Shown here: piece after piece, positions 43,752 to 57,216 of the stretch
How positions within the stretch are numbered: the first letter of the stretch is position 1
How the letters are laid out: each line of letters starts with the position of its first letter
From: Nageia nagi
Lineage: Eukaryota; Pinophyta
Assembly (NCBI GenBank): GCA_050084985.1
Contig: JBITNC010000001.1
Span: forward strand, 62,062,001 to 62,126,000
DNA: 64,000 bases
Direction: 5' to 3'
Notes under the pieces: model-generated
Seen by the model: only the letters and a program-made list of their open reading frames with translations
What the model was told of the DNA's origin: nothing
The model's database searches: none
Program-made: the position numbers and the translations under genes

Positions 43752-46629
43752 TTTGGTATCAGAGCACCTTGGATGCTTCTCTTCACATCCTTGGTTTAGA
43801 AGCTCTTCTTCTTGGTTTGGAAACTCTTCTTGTTGAGGTAAAACTAAGAGAAGGTATAATATCCTCCCTTCTTAGTTATTGTTGGAGTATTGCATTTTGC
43901 TACTAACATGTTATTTATTTTATGTGTTAGTTCCCTTTTTTTAGCAAAATATACCTAATAAATTGCAATTTTTTTCCTACTAACCCTTTATGTTGCATTT
44001 TAAAAAAAAAATTGCTACATTTAAAAAAAAAAAAATTGGGTTATTATATACAATTTTTGTAATATTATCTTTAATATTACAAAATTTGCTATTGTATTTT
44101 TTTAAAGAATAATTTAAAAAAAGGATTGTTAGTAAGCTTTATTTTCAAATTAGTGTACATCTTACAATATTTTTTTTTTTAAAAAAGCGAGAGGTATATT
44201 GCATTTTTTGTTTTTTAAAAAGAAGGGGGAATACTAATTTTTTCCTCACAATTTTTTTATTGCAATTATAATTTTTTTACAATAGTTGGAGGGAGGTCTT
44301 CTTTTACAAAAATAATTATTTTTTCAATCTTTTTTTGAACCTTATTTGTTAGCACTATTTGGGCAGCACTCTAGGGTTTGATTTACATAGGAGAGGGCTC
44401 TCCTTTAGTGCACCTCCTCTCTCCTCCCTGGTGGCGGTACTGCCTTCTCTCCAACCCTAGCCAATTGTTGCTTTCCCCCTTGATGTTGCCTAAGAAATGT
44501 TTGGTGCCCTCAGCTTGAACTCTTGCTACATAGGCAAAGTCTATCCACCTCATATCCATAAGTCATTAGAATAAGGCCTCCCATGCATTGTGCACCTACA
44601 ACCCTTCCCTCTCCCCTATGCATCTCCACTTAGACCCTCACACCTAGCATCATCTGTCTACCCTCTCCTCATAAGAGCTCTTATCCTACATAGCCCCCTA
44701 CTTTTCCATGATATTTTCATTCCTCCTCTCCTATGTTTCAATCCTACCTCTCCTCTCCTTCACCTCCAACTTAGCCTCTTCTCTTGGCGGTGACTGCTCT
44801 CAGATGCCCTCCTTTTTTTTGGGTGGTTTCTCTAACTTCATAACCTATCTTCAATAATATCCTGCACCCCTCTAACAAGGACTACCATCTTGCATTTATT
44901 TTTTTAAATTTACTTGCAAGTTATTTTAATTTTAAGTCACTTGATGTATTTAAAATAATTGGTGATGCATTTAATTTTTCATTATTGCTTGCAAGAAAAT
45001 TTTATGATAATTTACCTTTTGTCCTCTTTAATTATTTAGAGTGGCATAAGGGTCTTTCCTTTCATTTAATTTCTTGCAAAATTTTAGATAAATGAATGAT
45101 GGTTTATTAATTTTTTAACTTATCTAATTGGAGAAAAACATGATAGAATTACTAAAGTTTTATTTGTAAAAGTAATTTTTAAAACTTATGACAATAATTT
45201 ATTGCCAAGCCTTGTATCATTTTTTTTTTAACAATGGAGGAATTTATTATAGTCAATTCTTATAAAAAGGAATTTTGTTTTGCTAAGTATCTCTAATAAG
45301 GGGAAAAAAATTTTAGAAGATATTTTTAGCATGCAAGTATTTTTTACATTCTTTCCTTAGTTAAATTTTTAAGGTAATCTAGTATGCTATCTTCAGTGAT
45401 AAATCTTTAAGTAAAAAAGGGGGAATTTGTATAAATTTTACTTAAATTTTTATCTAGATATTGCATTTTAGATAAAATATTGCATGTCTAGCTTTCTAAA
45501 TTCCTTATGCAAAGTTAACTTATGCAAATTATAAGAATGATGCATGCTTCTTAAAAATTTTAAAGTTAAATGATGCATACTTATTACTTCAATTTTTTTA
45601 AGTTATGGGAATGATGCATGCTTATTACTTCAATTTTTTAAGTTATGGGAATGATAAATTTGATGGCTCCCTAATTGTTTTACTTCCTTACGCAAAGTAT
45701 GGAATGGACTTGTGCAAATAAGGAATGATGTAAAGATGTCCTTTAGGGGTTCATAAACAAAATTCATTGGACTCATATGTTTCAAATTGCAAATGGATGA
45801 TGTTTAATTTATGCACTTTATTTCATGTTTCACATTTTTTTTGCTTTATTTACTTATGCAAAAAGCATAAATATTGATTGAGCAACCCCCTAAAATAAAT
45901 ACATTTGCATGTACATTCTGCAACATGAATTTTTTGAAGAGCCATGAGGTGAGGACAAGAAAATTGGAGCCTTTAAATTTGATGATCAAAATGGTGAAAA
46001 GTCTATACTTCTCAATTGCCCCTAATTCCTCTATTGGTCTAGATATAATTACAATAGGTGGATAGGCATGTGTGTAGTGATATCACATGTCTACACATTC
46101 ATTTAGGGTTATCCTGATAACCTAGAAGGATAACTTGAAACCTAATCAAGATTAATAATTTGGCTAATTCAATAAACATCATAACCTTCAAAAATAATAG
46201 GTACTCCTTGTGAGAGTATATTACTTTCCAAGGTGAATTGGTTGAAGATTGGTAGTACCTAAGCTCCACCTTGCAGGAATCCAAGTGAAGGCCTAATTTT
46301 AGACAAGAAAATAAGCCTCAACAATGTTATTCTTTATCTATGATTCTTGGTATTTGGGTACATGGGATGTATATTTGAGTTGTGAACATTTGCTCTTGTG
46401 AAACAAATCAAGCATGTCTTTGTTGTTAAATTTAACATATATTATTTACTTGGATTAAAACTTAACATGTAATGTTATTTTTTGATCCACATGCTTATTA
46501 TTTATTGACATTCTTATGTAGCAAATGAGAGACACCTTTTTACCCAAACACATTCTTAATGGTTCTAACTTTGGCATTTGAAAACCTTGGATGAGAGCAA
46601 AATTGTAGGCAAGGAAGCTTCAATAAATA
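43752..46629 (+). other. copia leader region
   Basis: It begins with the tRNA-Met primer site (43752-43765) and reaches to the first gag-like frame. It contains A/T homopolymer runs at 43960-44330, a pyrimidine-rich higher-GC block at 44380-44880 (cctcctctctcctccctgg), and gggggaat-type purine runs. No protein was recognised. At nearly 2.9 kb it is long for a copia leader and may include an unrecognised insertion. Confidence 0.6.
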
Positions 46630-47380
46630 GTGAATGAGAACCTTCTTGCTCCTATAGATAAGAAGGCATTTGAGGCATACAACATGAAGAATGAGTTGGA
46701 AACCTCCATGATTTTCTATGTAATGTCAGATGTGCTCTTTATGATTTCAACCTCAACCATAGCAAAGGAAGCTAGGATAAGCTTAAGAATATTTACCTTG
46801 GATCTAAGTTTTTTAAAAGGTTTACTATCCTCTAAAAATTATTTCAATCTCATTAAGAGGAAGATGAAAATGGTATCATATATTTGAACAAAATCATTGA
46901 CCTTAGGAACTAACTTGTTCTTTGTGGGTGTAATTGGATCAATGATGGGTTCATGGTTTTCATCATTATCCAAAGCCTATGTTCAAAGTCTGGTAACTTT
47001 GTGATGGTAATTGAGACTAGGCTTGATGATAAATAAGTATTCTCCCTTGAGAACCTTTCTAGGTTCTTTTTGAAGCATGAGAAAACTCTTAACAAAAGAT
47101 GTTTATTTCTTCTTCAAAGAAAAATAATGTTGCTCTAAGAGTAACCAAAACTAAAAGGTTTGAAAAAAGGAGCAACAATAATGGAAACAATGAAAACTAT
47201 GGAAATAATGATAATAACAATTTCTTTAAGAAAAGAGATGGAAAAGTTAAGGTAAGCAAACCAAATCCTAAGACAAAGTTTGATGGAAATTATAACCTTT
47301 ATGGCATCCATGGTCACAAAGAAATGAATTTTTACAAAAAAAAAGAGAAGAAAAGATCAAAGGAAATGGAAATGTAAAAA
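46630..47380 (+). pseudogene. copia gag
   Basis: A capsid-like start (AFEAYNMKNELETSMIFYVM, TIAKEARISLR) is followed by frameshifted continuation and a basic Asn-rich stretch (EKRSNNNGNNENYGNND). The zinc knuckle remnant is NLYGIHGHKEMNFYKKKE (family CxYCxxxGHxxxxCwkk), in which all three Cys have been lost. Gag would form the particle; this one cannot bind RNA normally. Confidence 0.65.
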
Positions 47381-47399
47381 ACTTCAAAGGGAAGAAGAA

Positions 47400-48396
47400 T
47401 ATAAAAGCTAGATTTACTATTACTCTTTACTCCATGTCTCACACTTTTTTAACTAATTAAATTATTAATTTTGATTACACTAATCACCTATGCTTTGAAA
47501 AAGACATGTTTGAAAATTTTTATAGGTATAAGAAAGATGTAGTTGTGATAGGTGATAATTTTATCTTTGAAGTCCAAGGAATTGGGAGTGTGTTGATTTA
47601 TGGAAAGGTTCTTGAAAATGTGCTCTATGTTTCTAAGCTTAGGATGAACCTTCTCTCAATGATTTAAGTTGTAAGAAAAGCATACTCATTCAATTTTGAT
47701 TCAAAATCTTGGTCATTAAAAAAGGACTTACCACGATGGTTAAAGGATCAATAAAAGATGATCTCTACATTATAGATCAAGTTCCAACAAAGATGTGTTC
47801 TAAAAGAAATCTTTAGTACCAACATTTAAGGCACCTTAACCATAATAGTATTCAATTCATGAATAACCAAGAACTTGTGAAATGTTTTCCTTCAATGTCA
47901 CCTTCAATTGGTCTTTATGAGAAATGCATCCTTGGAAAGATGAATAAGCAAAGGTTTGAAAAAGATAAAGCACTAAGAGCATCTCAACCTCTTCAACTTA
48001 TGTATTCAAATTTGATGGATCCATTTCAAACTAAGTCACTTAGAGGAGCATCTTAGATCTTGACCTTTATCGATGATTTTAGTAGAATGATATTTGGCTA
48101 TCTTCTTGAGCACAAGGATCAAACCTTTGAGAGTTTTAAGAATTTTAAGGTCCTAGTTGAAAATTAGACTAAACTTAAAATCAATATGTTGAAATTATAT
48201 AATAAAAAATAATATAATAGCAATGAGTTAAATGCCTATTGTGCTAAGTATGGAATCAAGAGGTAGTTGATGATTCCATACACTCCTCAATAGAATGGTG
48301 TTACCAAAAAGAAAAGTAGGATGATTATGGATATGTCTAGATGTATGTTGGGTAATCTTCTTAGTTTCTTATGGGGTGAAGATGTGACCATTACTA
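47400..48396 (+). pseudogene. copia protease and integrase, part 1
   Basis: The protease side reads VVVIGDNFIFEVQGIGSVLI, then YGKVLENVLYVSKLRMNLLS, the standard block after the active site; the DSGAT motif itself is lost (FDYTNHLCF). The pre-integrase finger includes EKCILGKMNKQRFEKDKA. The integrase core has FIDDFSRMIFGYLLEHKD, with the first catalytic Asp, and YTPQ, a stop in place of Gln, then NGV. It is cut at 48396 by the nested element. Confidence 0.75.
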
Positions 48397-48401
48397 TTTA
48401 C

Positions 48402-50260
48402 TATTGATTAGTATAGCGTAACTTCAAGGGTTTTTTCTAGTCATGTTCTCCACTTTCCACAATAGTAGGTTCTTTGAAAGAGCAAAAAGTGGTGGGGATG
48501 TGCTCATGTTGGTTTTCTACTCAATCTCTAGTTTAAAGGCTGATTCCTATCTATATTCAAGGTTAAAAGTAACAATAAAGGAATAAAAGGATAAAGATTT
48601 ATAGGAAAGAGATAAGTAAATAAAAGCTAAAACAAGAAATGTACAACTTAGGCATTGCAACATAGGCAGCAATCCATAGCTAATATTAAGAATAGAAAAC
48701 TATCTTACACTTTGGGTCTTACAATCACAACACATAGCCATAATTTGAAAACAACATTTCTCACATAACATCCATAAAAGCAATAAATAACCACTTTGTT
48801 GCAAGAGAGCAAAGCATTGTCTATTTGTATAATCATATGTGAATAGCTCTTACATATTTGGGCATATTTGCTAAAATATTCGATCTTTTTGATTTCTAAA
48901 AGCTAGTTATTTATACAACTTCCCCCCCTCCTCAGGTGGTTGGGTTTTATTAATATACATAATTGCTAGAATTGAATGAAATAACTAAAACAACACTATT
49001 TACATAAATGCTACAACTATGCTAGATTACATAATGAATAAGTACTAATCAACATGACTATCTAGGAATTTACAATTTCTAAACAACCATGTCTATAGAG
49101 TTGTAATCCTTTTGACATGTCATTAACTGCTACTTCTTTAACCTTGTAGTTGATTGAAGATTGCATTGTAGCTGATTGAGTAATTATTTGATTGCACATT
49201 GATTAGTATAATTTGGCACTATGCTCTATTAGCCGCTATCTACTTCTCTATAATCTTTATGATCTCTACTGTAGATGTTAATAATCAAAGTAATGGTGGT
49301 TGATATACATTATGTTAAATTGGTTTGAAGAAGAAACTACCACTATTATGTGGAAATGAGTTAATGTTGACACGTTAATAGTGCCTTGGGGGTCACACAC
49401 TTAAGATGAAGTGGACTCAGGTGTTCCTTCTTATGCATTATTCTTACATTTGCTTGGTAGGATTTATATTCTTCTTTTGGGCTCTATTGATGATCTAGTT
49501 CTTCCAAGACCTACTAATTTAAACCAAAAATCATGACATCATCTCTCAAAATTGATGGGCTTTGTTGATGTTTTGGCTCCTTTGAGACCTGTTAATTTTG
49601 ATAAAAAATTATGACATCATCTCTCAGAATCAATAGGCTCTATTGATATTCTTCAAAAATCTACACCCACCATTACTTGCTTTAGGAACCATTGATTTCA
49701 AACAAAATTCATGATGTCATTGCTCAAGATCGATAGGCTCTATTGATGATTTGACTCTAAACTCATGTAAGTCTTGGACACTTGTGTCAATCATTTTTGA
49801 AGACCCTAAGGTAATATTTTTTTTTTTTGGATAGTCTTATATACATGTCTTTTGGGTATCCTTTATAATTCTCCTAGGTACCCTAAAGAAAATGATATAA
49901 CTCCCGAGTCCTCTCAAATCCCAGGCACTAAAGAATAAAAGAATAAAGAATGACATAACTCCTATTGACATAACTCCTAGGTATTCTTATTCACATAATT
50001 CTTGAGCACTAAGAAAATAATATGACTCCTGAGTACTCTTATATATATAACTACTAACACTCTAAGGGAAAGAAATGAGAAGAGGAGGTATTAAAAAGAA
50101 TGAAAGAATACAAAAATTCACAACTCTTGAAGAATCTAAGAGAATAATATCCCTCTTGAGCACTCTTATATATATAACTCTCGAACACTAAAAAATATAG
50201 AATAGAGAATAAAGAATAATAGAATTACCTTGATTCAAAGTCTAATTCTAAAAGAATACA
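48402..50260. mobile_element. 1.86-kb insertion in copia integrase
   Basis: Flanked by the direct repeat TTTAC (48397-48401 and 50261-50265). Copia coding continues directly across it: FLWGEDVTIT before, and TLNRCPTKAI after. It begins tattgattag and ends agaataca, consistent with worn TG...CA ends, so a solo LTR or non-autonomous LTR element is likely. It encodes nothing recognisable. It contains two internal repeat arrays (49479-49760 and 49860-50190). Confidence 0.75.
49479..50190. repeat. degenerate repeats inside the nested insertion
   Basis: Four units beginning near 49479, 49557, 49635 and 49735 share ggctctattgatgat and atgacatcatctctca, spaced 78-100 bp. From 49860 to 50190 a second theme, ataactcctgagtactctta with tatatataact, recurs five or six times. 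Confidence 0.65.
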
Positions 50261-50265
50261 TTTAC

Positions 50266-52255
50266 ACCTTGAATAGGTGTCCCACAAAAGCCATTTAGGG
50301 TAAAAAGTCTTTTGAGGCATGGTCAAGAAGAAAACCCAACATTTCTGACCTTAAGGTGTTTGGTTGTGAAGCATTCTCCTACATTATTTCTTAAAAAAGA
50401 AAAAAGTTATATAAAAGAGCTAAAAAATACATCTTTATGGGTTATGAAAGTCATCATAGAGGATACAAACTCTACTATCCATCCTACAAAGGAGTGTTCA
50501 TTTCTAGGGATGTAAATTTTAATGAACTTCCTAAAGAATCTACTTCTAATGAGGATGTTGATGATCTAGATAACTCATCTATTACATCTAGCTAGTTGGA
50601 TATTGATGTAGATAAGTTATCTTAGGATCAAACTTCTCTAACACAAAGGGTAACAAAGAGCATGACCTTAAACAAATCCTTATTTGTAAAAATTAACAAT
50701 AAGAATGAGCCCTTATCTTTCAAAGAAGCTTCAAAGCTCGAGTGTTAGATGGAAGCCATGAAAGTAAAGTATGAGGCTTTTATGAAAAATGAAACTTGGG
50801 ACTTGGTTTCTTATCCCAATGAGAAGAATGTGATTGGTAATAAGTGGGTCTACAAGGTCAATTTCAATTTAGTTGGAGATATTGAGAAATACAAGGCAAG
50901 GTTAGTAGCCAAAAGTTTTGCCCAAAACTATGGTGTTGATTATAAGAAAATCTTTGCTCTTATAGCAAAGATGCCTACTATTAGGTTTATCCTTGCTCTC
51001 TTTCTAGCTTAGAGATGGAATTTGTTTTAACTTGATGTCAAGAGTGCATTTTTCAATGGTGACTTGGATGTGAAAATCTTCATGAATCAACCATAAGGGT
51101 TTATTGTGGAAGGCAAACAATCTTTTGTGTGCAAGCTAAATATGTTTATGTATGGACTTAAGCAAGCACCTAGAGCTTGGTACAAGAAAATTTTAGGATA
51201 CTTTGTAGATATTGGATTCTCCAAATAATTTTTTGACTCTAATCTATATGTGATCAACCAAGGAAAAGACATCATCTTGATTCTCTTTTATGTACATGAT
51301 CTTTTGATAATAGAAAATAATAATGAAATCATTCAAGAGTGCATATTAAAACTTAAGGAAACATTTGAAATGATTGATCTTGGTTTCTTGCACTACTACC
51401 TTGGAATGCAAGTATACTAATACAAGAATTATACTTATCTTAGTTAGTCTAAGTATATATCAGACATCTTGCAAAATTTTGGAATGGAGGAGTGTAGACA
51501 TGCTGTAATCTCAATCTCTCCTGGAATCACTGTGCCCCTTAGCTCCAACTCTCAATTGGTTGATGCTACAGCTTATAGGCAATTAATTGGTATTCTTCTA
51601 TATTTGACTATTTCTAGGCCAAATATTTCCTTTGTAATGAATTTGATGGCATAATTCATTTAGAAACCTTATATTGAGCACTTAAATATTGTTAAGAAAA
51701 TCTTTAGGTATATTATAGGGACAAAGTATATTACTCTCAAGTATTTTAAGTTTTCCTCATTGTTCTCTCAAGGTTCTTAGATTCTGATTATGGGGGAGAT
51801 AGAGATGACATAAAATCAACTTATACATATATTTTTAGTATTGGTTTAGGTGTTATCTCTTAGACCTCCAAGAAGTAGCCTACTATTTCTCTTTCTACCA
51901 TAGAAGTTGAATATTGAGCCATGTCTATTGCAACCCAGGAAGCTATTTGGCTAAGGCATATTTTGAAAGAAATTAGGTATGAGCAATGTGATCCATATTT
52001 GATTTTTTTAAATAGTCAATCAGCTATTTCTTTGGCTAAGAATCTTATGTTCTATTAGAGAATAAAACATGTGGAAATCTAGGCCCATTTTATTAGGGAG
52101 AAGGTTCTTGATGGCATCATACACTTAAAGTATTTTCCATTCACCTTGAACTCTACTAATTTATTCACTAAGCCCCTTCTTGAAGCTCAATTTTGTAAGC
52201 TTAGGGATGCTATCAAGTTGGTGAAGTTGTCCTCAAGGGGGAGTGAAGTTTGAAT
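50266..52255 (+). pseudogene. copia integrase end, RT and RNase H
   Basis: After the nested element: TLNRCPTKAI and FEAWSRRKPN (integrase end). RT: EAMKVKYEAFMKNETWDLVS, GNKWVYKVNFN, YKARLVAKSFAQNYGVDYKK, FMYGLKQAPRAWYKK. The catalytic motif at about 51290 is FYVHDLLII, so YVDD has become YVHD. RNase H: AYRQLIGILLYLTISRPNIS, and later, with shifts, SLSTIEVEY-type and AIWL-type blocks to about 52230. It closes with the purine-rich ctcaagggggagtgaag. At least ten stops occur. Confidence 0.85.
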
Positions 52256-52988
52256 TCTTGTGTTGAATTCATGTTTGTGATGATAAATTCACACCTAGAA
52301 GGGTTTTATACTATATAGTATTGATTTTTTGTACACCTTCATGGTAATTTTTCTCTACATGAGGAGCTTATTGTATAAATTTTAAGAGCAAAAGATTAAC
52401 CAATCTAGTACTATTTAGTTATCCATGTGTGAGGAACTCGTATGTTTCTTTGGCATTGTTCAGTTATCCATATGTGAGGAACTTGCATGTGCATTTTATT
52501 TTTCTTGATTTTTAATGATAATCAACACATGTTTTATATATAATAGGTGATTATGAGTTTTGGCTTGACATCTTTGTAATGACTTATAGTGCACCATTGA
52601 TTAGTTCATGATGGCATTTATGTGATTCATCTATCCTTGTTAATATGAATATGTTGCATTTAATTGATCTTGTTATTTGAGCTACTTATGACTTGTAGGT
52701 TCTTTTGAGATTGTAGATTACTTCGGGTATGTAGGCTCATGGAGACTCATCATGACTCCCAATTGGATGACTACTTTATGTACATTGAAATCGATTATGG
52801 TTAATGATTGTATTGTAAACTATTTGCTAAAATGGTAAAGTAGTGAGTCTCAAACTCGATCTTTCTTACTTCATAAATATGTAAAAAGTTCTAATTTTTG
52901 GTTGTATCTATTTAGAGGAGAACTCTCTTACTCTCTCTCTTTTTCTTCTCTCTCATTCGCTTTATCCCAATATTGCATTAAGGGGGAA
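52256..52988 (+). other. copia 3' non-coding region
   Basis: Between the pol end and the 3' LTR. It includes two copies of a ~60-bp theme (gttatccatgtgtgaggaac and gttatccatatgtgaggaac near 52420 and 52460). It ends in the purine tract at 52978-52988. Confidence 0.7.
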
Positions 52989-53489
52989 TGGTGGAATTTA
53001 TAATGCACTATTGTAAAGGCTTGTATTAATCTTCTTTGTAAATTTACTAATACTTAAGGGTATCATTAGATACCTTAAGTATTTAAGTGAATATGATAAT
53101 GTAACTTGTCCTACACTCCATGTTATTGGCATGCCCCTTGGTTAAAAGGGAATGCATATTAGAGCTTTGTAAATTGGGTAAAAAGGTGATCCAAAGAGAG
53201 ATTTTGGCTTATAAATAGAAGGATTCCTCTTTATGATTATATATCAATTTGCAAAGTAAAGTTATGCTATAAGATAGTGTTTAGGAGATGAGTTAAGATA
53301 ATTGTAAGAGATTCATATTTGTGAATAAAGTAAGATCTAGTTAGTGGATGTACTCCTAGTTGGAGGAACCACTTTATATCTTGAGTTATCTTTGTGAGAT
53401 TGTTTACTTTGAGTTATTTAAATGTGATTTTGAGCTTTCATGAGATCTTAGTAGTATAGGTTTGTTTATCTTATATTGCAATCCCTTCA
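52989..53489 (+). repeat. copia 3' LTR
   Basis: A 501-bp LTR starting tggtggaatttataatgc and ending atcccttca; followed by CATAT. Same length as the 5' LTR, with substitutions throughout. Confidence 0.95.
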
Positions 53490-53494
53490 CATAT

Positions 53495-56400
53495 CACCCA
53501 AAACAATGTTCATCCATAAGGTTAGACATATTCATCTAATGTGTAACCCTCTAAATCATAGGTGCAAATAGATTTTTATAGGTAATATTCCATATGAAAT
53601 GGGTAAGCATCATCACCTATGAAACAATCATCATATCTATATTTACTTAACTATAGGAAGTATGAATACTAGTTACCCTCACATGGTAACTATAGTTTTG
53701 TTGATAACTACCCTCATATGATAACTTTTCGAGGGTATGAGATACTAGCTTGCCCATATATATCAACTAGATCCACCATGTTTTCTAACATCCCCATGCC
53801 CATATCTTGGGGATCCATGGATATTAAAATAATATTCTTGAGCTGTTTGTTTAGTCTAATAAATTTTAATTCAAAGGTTATAAAGTAAAAACCATCCCCA
53901 CACTATTGTTCCTAGAAATAACTATCCTCAAACCAATTATCAGTATTATAGGTTTGCATGCTTGAAAAATACAAGTAGTAGGATATTTTTACAATATAAT
54001 TATAGCATTATAGATAAAACACATCTCATTATCACATAATAATATCAATACTAACTAGGAAATGGAAATAATTATATTGAATGTGCATAAGAAGATACAA
54101 ACAAAGGTTATTCATGAAGCCAATGTAGAATATGCAATAGTACCTCATTTCAGTTATCCCATATGCATGAAGCTATAAAAAGAATAATACTTTAAAAGTA
54201 TCACACTTGCTAGAAAATAATAGTAAGACCTAAGATATTTCTAAAGGTGGCTACTCGTATTGAGGGAGTGCAGTATATAGTGTATCATACTTAAAGAATA
54301 TTTTTAGTTGAGACTTTTCTTATTGCCTAGTAATCTTATGCCAACAATGGTCTTGTCTAGTTTCCCTTTTTGCACCATAGTCCTAGTCATTTAATTATTG
54401 AAGGGTTTCTAAATATTACTTTAGTTCCTTAGGTAATTTAGTATAACTAAATAATCATTTTATTTGCATGATTTCAAGGTTACATTCCATAATTATTCTT
54501 ATCATGGTACTAAGCTCATCATTTAAATTTTCAACAATCTTAAAAATAATGTTCCCTAAATAATGTCTTCTTGGTATATCATGTGCTTGGTTTATGTTTC
54601 TTTTACTATCTCATAAGTATATTGAATAACTAACCCAATATAGTATTTGTATTTGTAACATACTAGGATGAATGTGACTATTGTCTTTGATTGATCATAT
54701 CAAATTTTTGACAATGACCAATCCTTCATCCATTGACTTGTAAACTTATTTGTTTCTAAATATCATTGGTAACATAATGATAACATTCAAGCCAAGGACT
54801 TATATATATTATCCAATATAACATGTTAATCTTATTTTCATTTTCATAACATTATATCCATAATAAGCTAGTCACAATAACCTTTATCTAATGTTTGACC
54901 TATAATGTTTCCATTTTAACACTTTCATTTGTTTCACCATAAATAGGAAGAATAAAATTTAATATTTAAGTTCAGATATCCATATTCCACAACATGGTAT
55001 TATAGTCACAACAAGTCAAATTTTCACCCTAGTCCTTGATTGGGAAATGAGATAAATTCATATTATAAACTTCCAAGAAATTACATAAATATTCTACAAA
55101 GTATCAAGTATACAAACAATTTTGTCTTCCTTGGTTAAATACATTTGTACATGATTGAACATATAAATAGGCTTAATGAAATCACCCCATGTTCTAAAAT
55201 TAAGTCTTATAATTACTAGACATGTTGTAACCCTAATTAGTAGGTATGTCATAATATACATCAAAATATTCTTCAAGACTACATTTAGTGCATTTAATTC
55301 CATGTAAGCTCCCATTAAATTAACATGTGGAGTTTACTAAGTTTATAATTTGTAGTATCCCATATGCAAATATTTCATAAAAGGTATTCAAATTATCTTT
55401 ATCCACTTGATACATCTTCTTGAAATCTTCATCTTTCATGTATATCCAAAGGAACCAATACTTATCAGATGTAAGTACTAGGAAAGGTTAGGAGTTATTT
55501 TATGATCAGGACATCTCTTTTCATGATAAAATGCATCCTACTCCTAGATTCATTATCATTTAGTCCACTTTTGCAAATAATCCTCATTCAATGTAATTCA
55601 ATCTTATGGGTATTGCTCCATTCTTGATCTCAAGAGGCTTTATGCCTTATTGGATAACTAACTCTCTTCCTTGATCATGATGAAAACCAAATAATAAACA
55701 TATTTCTCACTAATAAAAAAGAATGTGTATTGCTTTATTCAATCTTAGAAATTATCAACCACTAAATTCATTCTAATTCCATTTTCATATCAAAACAAGA
55801 ACAAGCAATCAAAACATACTTCACAAGTATTTATTTCAAAGCTCCATTCTTGATCTTGGGGCCCACTAAAGGACTACCTCACTTCCTTGACCATGGAGCT
55901 ATTTTAAACATTAAGCATTTATCCTGCTATTTTACAAAATAAATAAGGCTTAAAAAAATTATCACACCAATTCAATCTTTAAACATTATGGACTATAACC
56001 AATCTTAATACTATAATGTTTTCCCCAATTTCCAAATACTATCCTATGTTCAAAATGAGTATTGGTACATAAAAGCTATTATTTCCATACTTTATCATGA
56101 AATGTCTAAATCTATATTAACCTCAATTACTTGCAAGGGCCATCCCAAACATTAGCACATTTAATCAAATAATATAATTTGTAGTTATTCTTTCTTCATT
56201 TACTTTAGTATCAAAATAAAATAATTAACATTAACATCTTTCAACTGGTTGATAAAGTAGGTAATTGTTAATGACCTCCTTCTGATCATTCATTTTATTA
56301 AAAGTGGCTCAACATTTTTGATATTAAATATATCCTTTAGCTTACATTAAGATAATGATGGTGACATGCGAATGGTCTTTGAAAATTATTATTATAATAT

Positions 56401-56590
56401 TGAGTCCTTTTTAAAGACCCATGACAACTATGTATATAGAAATCCCCAATTAGTCCCAATGCATCACAAAAATCTTTCATAGGCATAGAAAAACATGATC
56501 AATTGTTCTTTATTTTTCTGATAGTCTAATATTTGAGAGTGAGACATGCTTTGAATGGTTTTATAACATAAATTAATTATTAGATCCAAG
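53495..56590. other. 3.1 kb without recognised genes
   Basis: AT-rich. I looked for the missing gag/RT-start half of gypsy E here and did not find it. One theme, gctccattcttgatct followed by ccttgatcatg or ccttgaccatg, occurs twice (about 55614 and 55840). The minus-strand frame 55315-55094 (GAYMELNALNVVLKN) has no recognised family. Confidence 0.45.
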
Positions 56591-57216
56591 TGTAGATGCC
56601 TAAAATTGAATTTTCTTGTGTTAAATAATTCATTTTATAGCATCAAGAAATATTTATTATAAAAAGGATCAAAATATACCCAAGGAAATGTAATCAATGT
56701 AATGGACCATTGTATAATGTAAGAGGTTTAAAATATTATGAAAGATACCATAAATAATGTAATATGCAATGATCCCAAGAATCAAAGAGGGTCAAAACAT
56801 TGCTATAAAAGAATATTAAAGGAAACATAATGAGATCATTAGAATGTAGCCTAAGGAAAATATTAGAACATGTAATATCATTTGATCTTACTAACAAAAG
56901 TTTTTTGTAACACCACCCATTCTTAAATTCACTACACTCTTTGTCTTACTTCATGTATTTCAATTCTTGCTTATGGATATACATATTTTGGGTTGTTAAT
57001 GATGTGCTTCTGTAAGGTTGTTAATTGCATTTATTTCTCATGGTATGTTGTTACAATCGATGTAGGATTCGTGTTATTTCATATAGATGCGAATTTGATG
57101 AAGACATCTTATTTATCATATTCATAAAGATGTCATATTTTTAATATATGCTTCAATATTACATTGTAGAAAAATAGTCCTTATATTTACTATTTATGCA
57201 TTATTTTTAGTCTACA
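56591..57216 (+). repeat. copy B 5' LTR
   Basis: A 626-bp LTR beginning tgtagatgcctaaaattg and ending tttttagtctaca, with the family's TGTAG/CTACA ends intact. A TATA-like ctataaaag lies at 56803-56811. The reverse complement aligns with the LTRs of copies A and C. Confidence 0.85.

Larger units (their letters stand above)
43251..53489 (+). mobile_element. full-length Ty1/copia element
   Basis: The 501-bp LTRs at 43251-43751 and 52989-53489 are bounded by a perfect CATAT target duplication (43246-43250 and 53490-53494). The primer site tttggtatcagagc at 43752 matches initiator tRNA-Met. A purine tract, ttaagggggaa, abuts the 3' LTR. Order is leader (about 2.9 kb), gag, protease, integrase, RT, RNase H, as in copia. 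LTRs are about 90% identical by eye. The frame has many stops, the RT active site is mutated, and a 1.86-kb element has inserted in the integrase. Confidence 0.95.

Noticed and set aside
11769-53494. Same CATAT target duplication for gypsy A and the copia element
   Set aside because: Five-base duplications in AT-rich DNA coincide easily, and the two elements belong to different superfamilies with unrelated LTRs.
54000-56590. Possible continuation of gypsy E after the copia element
   Set aside because: No gag, protease or RT motifs could be read in any frame, so the stretch is listed as unrecognised.
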